This document shows, piece after piece, positions 5,369-10,708 of a stretch of DNA of 10,708 nt (its first letter is position 1; the number at the start of each line of letters is the position of its first letter). The notes below the pieces were generated by a model. The model made no database searches. It saw nothing but the letters and a program-made list of their open reading frames with translations, and had not been told where the DNA came from. Both the position numbers and the translations under genes were made by a program. The DNA is from Lachnospiraceae bacterium (GTDB lineage: Bacteria; Bacillota; Clostridia; Lachnospirales; Lachnospiraceae). Location of the stretch: NCBI GenBank assembly GCA_017473665.1, contig JAFUKK010000025.1:1-10708 (forward strand), in the 5' to 3' direction.

Positions 5369-7348
5369 ATGGGAAAAATAGTATTGGAAAAGGAACGATT
5401 GATTTTTCAGCGAAAAGATGAATTGGTGGTAATAGAGCCCTATGGAGAGAATTGTCTCCGATGTCGTGCTACCCGTAATTCTGTGATTTCAGATGAAAGT
5501 TGGACCTTGTTGCCCCCGGTAACACAGTCTCAGTGTAGGGTAGAGGGAGACACATCTTTTGCTACTATTACCAATGGAGATGTGAAAGCAACCATGGAGG
5601 CCGGGTTCCCCTGGTATGGAGGTATTTTGTGCTTTTATCGTAAGGATAAATTAATTCTTCGCACCAAATATGAGGGCGATTATGTGAATAAGTATGTACA
5701 TACGGAAGGGGACCATTATGCTACTAAGGTAATTTTTGAGGCCAATGAGGGGGAGCATTTTTATGGTCTGGGACAGGAAACAGAGGATGCCTTTGACCGC
5801 AAGGGCAGTACCTGTAATTTGGTTCATTACAATACCAAATCGACTTTACCTTTTCTGTATTCCTCCCTGGGTTATGGATTCTTCTGGAATAATCCTTCTC
5901 CCGGACGTTGTGAGACCACACGAAATCATACCTTATGGTGCAGTGACAGTACCTATCAGGCGGATTATTTGGTGTTCGTGGGAGATACACCGGCTGATGT
6001 GATGAAGATTTATTCTGATTTAACCGGCTATTCTCCTAGGTTTCCTCAGTGGGCGGCAGGCTTTTGGCAGTGTAAGCTTCGTTACGAAAGCCAGCAGGAG
6101 CTGTTAAGTGTGGCTCGTGAGTATAAAAGAAGAGGTATTCCCATTGCTGCCATTGTAATTGACTTTTTCCATTGGACAGAGCAGGGGGAATGGAAATTTG
6201 ATCCCAAATACTGGCCGGACCCCACTGCCATGTGTAAGGAGCTGGAGGAGCTGGGGATCAAGCCCATTGTATCCATTTGGCCTACTATTAATCCCAAAAG
6301 TGAAAACTATGAGGAAATGAGCGAGAAAAATATGCTGGTCCGTACCGAAAACGGCCAGTACGGAACCTTTTCCTTTTATGGTCAGCAGACTTTTATTGAC
6401 CCTATGAATCCGGAGACCCGCAAATTTGTTTGGGGCAAAATCAAGGAGAATTACTATTCCCACGGTATCAGCAATTTCTGGCTGGATGAGGCGGAGCCGG
6501 AGGTGCATCCCCAGCAGTTCGGGCATCTTCACTTTTATCTGGGAAATGGTGCCCAGACAGCCATGCTTTATCCTTACTACTACGTGAAGATGCTTTATGA
6601 AGGATTGCAGGAGGCCGGAGAAGAAGAGATTATTTCCCTGACCAGAGCAGCCTATCCCGGTAGTCAGAAGTATGGTGCGGCTGTGTGGAATGGTGATATT
6701 GTATCGGATTGGCGTGCCCTGCGACAGAGTGTTACCAGCGGTTTATCCATGGGTATGTGCGGTATTCCCTGGTGGAACAGTGATATTGGCGGTTTCCTGT
6801 CGGGAGATACGGAAAGTGAGGATTTCCGGGAACTGATTGTGAGATGGTTCCAGTTCGGACTATTCTCTCCCATTATGCGTCTTCACGGTGCCAGAAAACG
6901 TACCCCTAATCAGCCGGAGCCTAATCCCGGTATTATTGAGCGGAGCGGTGGGCCCAATGAGATTTGGTGTTTTGGGGATGAGAATTATGAAATTATCAAG
7001 AAACTCATTGAAACAAGAGAGAAGCTGCGTCCCTATATTATGAAGTACATGGAGATTGCCAGTGAGACCGGTTCGCCAATTATGCGTCCTATGTTTTATG
7101 ATTACTATGAGGATGAGATATGTTATACTTTAGAAGACCAGTATTTCTTTGGTGAAGATATCTTGTTTGCCCCCATTATGGAAAGGGGACAGGTGGAACG
7201 TAAGGTCTATTTGCCCAAGGGGAATTGGGTGTCTGTAATTAATGGTCAGACCTATGCAGGAGAGCAGTGGTTGAATGTGCAGGCCCGGTTAGACCAATAC
7301 ATTGCATTTGTAAAAGAAGACAGCACGGTGCTGGCAGCGTTTAGATAA
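5369..7348 (+). CDS. glycoside hydrolase family 31 (alpha-glucosidase/alpha-xylosidase-like)
   Basis: I start this at the ATG at 5369 (659 residues) because GGAGG at 5359-5363 is correctly spaced for it; an in-frame TTG at 5357 overlaps that site. Domain order is normal for GH31: N-terminal beta-sandwich (about 1-210, with FYGLGQETEDAFDRKG), a TIM barrel (about 220-560), and C-terminal beta domains. The nucleophile is D373 in FWLDEAEPE and the acid/base is D472 in WWNSDIGGF, spaced as in known members. IDFFHWTEQGEWKFDPKYWPDP resembles alpha-xylosidase-type GH31s, but specificity is not certain. There is no signal peptide, so it acts inside the cell on imported oligosaccharides, releasing a terminal alpha-linked sugar. 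It is the first gene of a two-gene operon with GH43, 33 bases apart, divergent from the AraC regulator. Confidence 0.93.
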   Translation: MGKIVLEKERLIFQRKDELVVIEPYGENCLRCRATRNSVISDESWTLLPPVTQSQCRVEGDTSFATITNGDVKATMEAGFPWYGGILCFYRKDKLILRTKYEGDYVNKYVHTEGDHYATKVIFEANEGEHFYGLGQETEDAFDRKGSTCNLVHYNTKSTLPFLYSSLGYGFFWNNPSPGRCETTRNHTLWCSDSTYQADYLVFVGDTPADVMKIYSDLTGYSPRFPQWAAGFWQCKLRYESQQELLSVAREYKRRGIPIAAIVIDFFHWTEQGEWKFDPKYWPDPTAMCKELEELGIKPIVSIWPTINPKSENYEEMSEKNMLVRTENGQYGTFSFYGQQTFIDPMNPETRKFVWGKIKENYYSHGISNFWLDEAEPEVHPQQFGHLHFYLGNGAQTAMLYPYYYVKMLYEGLQEAGEEEIISLTRAAYPGSQKYGAAVWNGDIVSDWRALRQSVTSGLSMGMCGIPWWNSDIGGFLSGDTESEDFRELIVRWFQFGLFSPIMRLHGARKRTPNQPEPNPGIIERSGGPNEIWCFGDENYEIIKKLIETREKLRPYIMKYMEIASETGSPIMRPMFYDYYEDEICYTLEDQYFFGEDILFAPIMERGQVERKVYLPKGNWVSVINGQTYAGEQWLNVQARLDQYIAFVKEDSTVLAAFR

Positions 7349-7381
7349 AAGAGCAGATACATCTGAGAAAGGGGTGCTATT

Positions 7382-9025
7382 ATGTGCTATATGAGAAGAG
7401 GAAAAATCAAGGTGTACACCAGAGAACCTGAGGAATGTTATACTTCCTCCCTGGGCAATAGTGTGCATTTTGCTTATTGGGAAGAGGGCTGGGATTATCG
7501 TAGCTTTTACAATAACTACGGTTTGCTGTTTGCGGAGGCGGAAATCAGTGCCTCCAATGAAATTATAGAGAAGGGACTGGTGGAGCCGCGTATCTGCTAT
7601 GATTCGGAGAGAGGCTATTGCATTACTGCCATCCGGGCAAATGCAGACGGTACACCGGATGAAAGCTGTAAAGGGAAGGTATTGCTTTGGACCACCAAGG
7701 ATTTGATTCATTTTCAGCCCTGGGGGTTGGTAACAGAGCAGGACATCTGGGCTAAAGGGTTGGACGAGATAGAGGTATCAGAGTATTTGGGACGTCAGGC
7801 ATATATGTATTGGTCCACCATTAAAAATACTGCTATAGAAGTACCGGAATGTGTGACGGTATCTTCTTTGCAGGAATTGGAAAATGTGCGGGCCATGGCC
7901 ATGTATTCTGATGGTTCCTTTGCGGCCAAAGGAGTAGATTGGGATTGTAGTCAGGTAGACTGGAATAAGCCCGGTATTTATCCTATAAAGGGACGGGTAC
8001 GCGCTCCCAAGTATGGATTTCCGCTGGCTATGGGATATGCGGACCCGGATGTAACCCTATGGAAGGGGACCTATTACTATATTGCAACCAATGACAATAC
8101 GGATGATGTGGGCTTATATATTCGCAGTGCATCCACAGTGGAGCAGTTGTTTGCACCGGAGACCCCGGAGCATTTGATTTTGGACAAAGACCCGGAGCGT
8201 CATCTGATACAGACCTTTTGGGCGCCGGAGCTGCATATTATCGGTGAACAACTGTATATCCTGTTTGCTGTGGGAGGTGAGCAGTGGGCACCCAAATGCC
8301 ACATGATGAAGCTGAAGGAGGGAGGAGACCCTACTAAGGCAGAGGATTGGTATGATCCGGTGAAGGTGCTGGATAAGGAAGGGCAGGATTTGAATACGGA
8401 AGGCATTACCTTGGACATGACCTATCTGAAGGTGCGTAACCGCTCCTATCTGGTATGGTCCAGCCGAATCAACTGTATGGCCCCCGGAGATACCGGTTCC
8501 ATGCTGTATATAGGTGAAATAGAGGAAGCATGCCCTGAAAGATTAATCAGTGATAAAGTATTATTGTCCAGGCCCTTATACGGCTGGGAGAATAACGCGG
8601 GGACCATTAATAACGAGGGCCCGTATCCTTTGCTGACCCGGGATGCGGCCTATATTATGTATTCCGGCGGTGCAGCCGGAGGAGACTCCTACGTAATAGG
8701 GTGTTTGCGGATTGATTTGGATGGAGATTTACTGAATATAGAAGAGTGGGTAAAATCTCCCACAGCGTTGCTTTCTACGGCATCCATGGAAGAAATTTAC
8801 GGACCGGGGCATAATGCCTTTACGGTGGATGAGGAGGGAGATGTGCTTATTACCTATCATGCCCAGCTGGTACCCGGTAGGGGGCAGCGTTGTACCGGTA
8901 TTCACAGAGTACATTTTGCAGCTGACGGTCGCCCTATCCTGTATATGACACCTGACAGGGATTTGAATGAAGCACTGGCGCAGGTACAGACCAAGGTACG
9001 GGTGGTAGCAGAATGCCATAAGTAA
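7382..9025 (+). CDS. glycoside hydrolase family 43 with N-terminal propeller-like extension
   Basis: A 547-residue cytoplasmic enzyme of the five-bladed beta-propeller GH43 family (beta-xylosidase/alpha-L-arabinofuranosidase type). The catalytic domain occupies about 205-547: general base D221 in YADPDVTLWKGTYYY, FWAPELH with Glu283 where many relatives have the pKa-tuning Asp, general acid E412 in NNEGPYPL, and H477 in GPGHN. The first 200 residues also look like propeller blades (VHFAYWEEGW, FYNNYGLLFAEA, LLWTTKDLIHFQPWG) but lack the DP base motif, so they may form an accessory or partial second propeller. The start at 7382 is set by GAAAGGGG seven bases upstream. It sits 33 bases after GH31 and is probably cotranscribed. 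Together the two suggest breakdown of a xylose- or arabinose-bearing oligosaccharide, which is inference. Confidence 0.9.
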   Translation: MCYMRRGKIKVYTREPEECYTSSLGNSVHFAYWEEGWDYRSFYNNYGLLFAEAEISASNEIIEKGLVEPRICYDSERGYCITAIRANADGTPDESCKGKVLLWTTKDLIHFQPWGLVTEQDIWAKGLDEIEVSEYLGRQAYMYWSTIKNTAIEVPECVTVSSLQELENVRAMAMYSDGSFAAKGVDWDCSQVDWNKPGIYPIKGRVRAPKYGFPLAMGYADPDVTLWKGTYYYIATNDNTDDVGLYIRSASTVEQLFAPETPEHLILDKDPERHLIQTFWAPELHIIGEQLYILFAVGGEQWAPKCHMMKLKEGGDPTKAEDWYDPVKVLDKEGQDLNTEGITLDMTYLKVRNRSYLVWSSRINCMAPGDTGSMLYIGEIEEACPERLISDKVLLSRPLYGWENNAGTINNEGPYPLLTRDAAYIMYSGGAAGGDSYVIGCLRIDLDGDLLNIEEWVKSPTALLSTASMEEIYGPGHNAFTVDEEGDVLITYHAQLVPGRGQRCTGIHRVHFAADGRPILYMTPDRDLNEALAQVQTKVRVVAECHK

Positions 9026-9030
9026 AGAAG

Positions 9031-9049
9031 GTGTCCATGGGACGGACAC
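9031..9049 (+). other. small hairpin just after the GH43 stop
   Basis: GTGTCC (9031-9036) pairs with GGACAC (9044-9049) around a 7-base loop, five bases after the stop codon. It has no T run, so it is not a terminator alone; it may protect the mRNA 3' end ahead of the main terminator. Confidence 0.45.
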
Positions 9050-9067
9050 TTAAGAATGTGGAAGAAA

Positions 9068-9101
9068 AAGGAAAGGGACAAGTTATCTTGTCCCTTTCTT
9101 T
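9068..9101. terminator. strong bidirectional terminator
   Basis: GAAAGGGACAAG (9071-9082) pairs perfectly with CTTGTCCCTTTC (9087-9098) around the loop TTAT, with further A-T pairs outside. The + strand continues TTTCTCGCTTT, and the minus strand continues CTTTTTCTTCC, so it can end both the GH43 transcript and the convergent aminotransferase transcript. Confidence 0.85.
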
Positions 9102-9170
9102 CTCGCTTTAAGGGGGAGCCCCTCTACTTTGTAAATTTCTCACTTATAAGGCTGAGATACACCATATGTT

Positions 9171-10355
9171 TTACAAATAATACTTCGCAAGTTTTTCAAA
9201 AGCGTCCAAAGACTTCTCAGCTCGCTCGGTGGGCACACAATAGGAGATACGGGTGTGTCCGGGGCAACCAAAGCCGGTACCGGGTACGATGAGCAGGTTG
9301 AAATCCTTTGCCTTTTCGCAGAATGCCACATCATCGGGAATCAGAGTGCGAGGGAACATATAGAAGGTTCCGCCGGGCTCTACCACATGGAAGCCCATGT
9401 CCCGGAGTCCATTCACCAGCAGATTCTTATTGGTCTCGTAGATGGCCACATCAGCACTGACATCAGCACACATAGCGCAGACTCTCTGGAACAGACCGGG
9501 AGCATTTACATAGCCCAGGGAACGTCCGGCTCCGGCTACAGCTGCATATACCAGCTTGCTATCGGTGACCTCATCGGGAACGATTACATAGCCCATACGC
9601 TGTCCGGGCAGGGACAGGGATTTGGACCAGGAGTAGCATACCAGGGTATCCTTATAATATTTAGGTAAGTAAGGTACGTCTGTACCATTAAATACGATTT
9701 CACGGTAGGGCTCATCTGCAATCAGGTAGATGGGCTGGCCGTATTTTGCACTGTATTTCTCCAGGATGGCAGCCAGCTTCTGGATGGTTGCTTCAGAATA
9801 AACTGCACCGGAGGGGTTGTTGGGGGAGTTTACGATGACAGCCTTGGTGTGCTCGTTAATAGCCGCCTCAAAAGCGTCAAAATCAATCTGGAAGCCTTCG
9901 ATATCCGCAGGAATCATCTTCATAGTAGCTCCTGCACCTTCGATAAATACCTTGTATTCAGGGAAGAAGGGAGCAAATACAATTACCTCGTCACTGGGAT
10001 TGCACAAGCCATTCAGACAGCAGCACAGAGCAGCAGCTGCACCGATGGTCATGTAGAAATTGTCACCGTTGAATGCAGTGCCGAAGCGACGATTCACAGA
10101 ATCAGCCAGCATCTGACGTACCCCCGCATCACCCTGGGCACTGGTGTAGCCGTGGAGGATGACAGGGTCCATTTCCTGAATCAGCTTAATTGCAGTCTCG
10201 TTTACGATGGCAGGAGAGGGCACGGAAGGATTGCCGATGGAGAAATCAAATACATTCTCTGCACCAATCTGCGCCGCCCGCTGTTTGCCAAATTCAAAAA
10301 GCTCTCGGATAACGGAACGCTGGGTTCCCAGAGCTACCATTCTTTCATTTAACAT
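9171..10355 (-). CDS. class I/II PLP-dependent aminotransferase
   Basis: A 394-residue fold-type I aminotransferase of the AspC/class I-II family, normal length. Visible cofactor residues: N179 in NSPNNPSG, D214 in LIADEPYRE (pairs with the pyridoxal nitrogen), Y217, K245 in SWSKSLSLPGQR (Schiff-base lysine), R253 (phosphate), and R369 in TRISYC (substrate carboxylate). It therefore transfers an amino group between an amino acid and a 2-oxo acid; the exact substrate is not readable, though aspartate- or aromatic/alanine-type donors are usual. There is no signal peptide. AAGGAGA lies 6 bases before the ATG. It is a single-gene transcript from a good promoter, ends at a terminator shared with GH43, and has no obvious functional tie to the glycosidase operon. 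Four Cys sit close together near residue 111 (LCCCLNGLC). Confidence 0.92.
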   Translation of the reverse strand: MLNERMVALGTQRSVIRELFEFGKQRAAQIGAENVFDFSIGNPSVPSPAIVNETAIKLIQEMDPVILHGYTSAQGDAGVRQMLADSVNRRFGTAFNGDNFYMTIGAAAALCCCLNGLCNPSDEVIVFAPFFPEYKVFIEGAGATMKMIPADIEGFQIDFDAFEAAINEHTKAVIVNSPNNPSGAVYSEATIQKLAAILEKYSAKYGQPIYLIADEPYREIVFNGTDVPYLPKYYKDTLVCYSWSKSLSLPGQRMGYVIVPDEVTDSKLVYAAVAGAGRSLGYVNAPGLFQRVCAMCADVSADVAIYETNKNLLVNGLRDMGFHVVEPGGTFYMFPRTLIPDDVAFCEKAKDFNLLIVPGTGFGCPGHTRISYCVPTERAEKSLDAFEKLAKYYL

Positions 10356-10380
10356 AAGGAATCTCCTTTTCTATGTATTG

Positions 10381-10404
10381 GTCCCGTGCCTATGATGCCG
10401 GGAC
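10381..10404 (-). promoter_or_regulatory. 5'-leader hairpin of the aminotransferase mRNA
   Basis: GTCCCG (10381-10386) pairs with CGGGAC (10399-10404), extended by GC/GC across a one-base bulge. With transcription starting near 10409 the hairpin would sit at the extreme 5' end of a roughly 53-nt leader, ahead of the ribosome binding site. A mRNA-stabilising role is the simplest reading. On the + strand it is followed by TTTATTGTTTT, so it could also stop + strand transcription. Confidence 0.5.
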
Positions 10405-10415
10405 TTTATTGTTTT

Positions 10416-10444
10416 ATCATAGTGCAAAGTGGGAGGGAAGTCAA
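10416..10444 (-). promoter_or_regulatory. promoter of the aminotransferase gene
   Basis: On the minus strand, TTGACT (10439-10444) and TATGAT (10416-10421) have the ideal 17-base spacing. They lie 60 bases upstream of the start codon, so this looks like a strong housekeeping sigma-A promoter. Confidence 0.75.
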
Positions 10445-10493
10445 TAATAGATGGTAGAATTGTGAAAGGATGAGGCCAAAACAACGGTTCTTG

Positions 10494-10523
10494 TTGACAG
10501 CAATATGAAATGTGGCATATAAT
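10494..10523 (+). promoter_or_regulatory. consensus promoter for antisense RNA
   Basis: TTGACA (10494-10499) and TATAAT (10518-10523) are both perfect and 18 bases apart. No open reading frame follows on this strand; transcription from about 10530 instead runs antisense into the end of the small hydrophobic gene, which points to an RNA gene. Confidence 0.8.
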
Positions 10524-10538
10524 GACAATAGAAAAGGT

Positions 10539-10559
10539 GCTACCGAATATACGGTTAGC
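10539..10559 (-). terminator. predicted terminator of the small-toxin mRNA
   Basis: On the minus strand GCTAACCG (10552-10559) pairs with CGGTAGC (10539-10545), one base bulged, around ATATT-type loop bases, and is followed by ACCTTTTCT. It would end the toxin message almost exactly where the antisense RNA starts. The same bases give the 5' hairpin of the antisense RNA. Confidence 0.5.
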
Positions 10560-10577
10560 CCTCAATTACTTAGTTAC

Positions 10578-10618
10578 AAAAGTAACCGCGTTGCTTGTCA
10601 GGCTTGGGCGGTTATTTT
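10578..10618 (+). terminator. terminator of the antisense RNA, overlapping the toxin stop codon
   Basis: TAACCGC (10583-10589) pairs with GCGGTTA (10608-10614), extended by AAAA/TTTT across a bulged G, with an 18-base loop and T's at 10615-10619. The stop codon of the minus-strand peptide (10612-10614) is inside this stem, so in the toxin mRNA the end of the reading frame is structured too. Confidence 0.65.
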
Positions 10619-10708
10619 TGTGCCTTATGATTATATCCGACAGCATATCCTAAGCCGAAAGCAGTCAAAAGTAGACTGATTACGGCAATCAGACATTCGA
10701 TAGTCAAC
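10612..10708 (-). CDS. small hydrophobic toxin-like membrane peptide, 5' end outside window
   Basis: The open frame ends at TAA (10612-10614) and runs off the right edge, so only the last 31 residues are seen. They consist of a single hydrophobic helix (LIAVISLLLTAFGLGYAVGY) followed by a short basic tail, NHKAQK. From memory this resembles the small holin-like/TxpA-like type I toxins common in Firmicutes, which insert in the membrane when over-expressed. The start codon and ribosome binding site are not in the window. The antisense RNA from the opposite strand covers its 3' end, which supports a type I toxin role. A plain small membrane protein remains possible. Confidence 0.6.
   Translation of the reverse strand, partial: LTIECLIAVISLLLTAFGLGYAVGYNHKAQK

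Larger units (their letters stand above)
10530..10620 (+). ncRNA. candidate type I antitoxin RNA (RatA-like arrangement)
   Basis: A roughly 90-nt RNA is predicted between the consensus promoter and a hairpin with a T run. It contains a 5' hairpin (10539-10559) and a 3' terminator hairpin (10578-10618). It is complementary to the 3' untranslated region and last two or three codons of the small membrane-peptide gene on the minus strand. This layout matches the TxpA/RatA system of Bacillus subtilis, where a short antisense RNA pairs with the 3' end of the toxin mRNA. Ends are predicted, not measured. Confidence 0.65.

Noticed and set aside
9128..9177. TTTGTAAA/TTTACAAA inverted repeat around the aminotransferase stop
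   Set aside because: Only 8 bp in an AT-rich stretch with a long spacer; likely chance, and the strong terminator at 9068-9101 already explains transcript end.
9849..10352. Plus-strand 167-codon open frame opposite the aminotransferase
   Set aside because: It is the complement of a clear PLP aminotransferase with all cofactor residues, and has no ribosome binding site or domain of its own.
10371..10565. Minus-strand 64-codon open frame upstream of the aminotransferase
   Set aside because: It lies across two good promoters and the toxin terminator and has no ribosome binding site.

Overview
The window looks like a chromosomal segment of a low-to-mid GC Gram-positive anaerobe, most likely a gut Lachnospiraceae-type Clostridia. 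I infer this from strong AGGAGG-type ribosome binding sites, extended -10 (TGnTATAAT) promoters, the style of the proteins (LacI-like sensor fused to GGDEF, AraC/cupin regulator beside intracellular glycosidases, Cys-motif flavoprotein) and a clostridial-looking small hydrophobic toxin-like peptide at the right edge. No database search was possible, so the genus is not assigned.

Layout. 106-2031 (+) is a cytoplasmic sugar-binding-like/diguanylate cyclase fusion. It converges on 2085-2939 (-), a metal-dependent amidohydrolase, with a perfect 26-bp palindrome between them as a shared terminator. From 2940 to 3721 there is no convincing gene. Most of it (3012-3632) is one large imperfect inverted repeat with arms of about 256 and 268 bp around a 97-nt centre that folds into two small hairpins. 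To its right, 3722-4342 (+) is a flavodoxin-fold protein with a four-cysteine motif. It converges on and overlaps by 8 bp an AraC-family regulator (4335-5219, -). The regulator is divergent from a two-gene glycosidase operon: GH31 (5369-7348, +) and GH43 (7382-9025, +). A strong two-way terminator separates GH43 from a class I/II PLP aminotransferase (9171-10355, -). At the right edge, 10494-10708 holds a candidate type I toxin-antitoxin locus: a consensus promoter drives a roughly 90-nt RNA antisense to the 3' end of a small membrane-peptide gene that runs off the window.

How the parts work together. The AraC regulator, GH31 and GH43 form a compact sugar-utilisation unit. The enzymes lack signal peptides, so they probably hydrolyse imported oligosaccharides in the cytoplasm; a xylose/arabinose-containing glycan is the best guess. 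No transporter lies in the window. The regulator's own promoter sits inside an inverted repeat, which suggests autoregulation. The LacI-like/GGDEF protein could tie sugar sensing to c-di-GMP levels, but nothing in the sequence links it to the glycosidase operon.

The two items most worth following up are the 620-bp palindromic element and the antisense-RNA/small-peptide locus at the right end.
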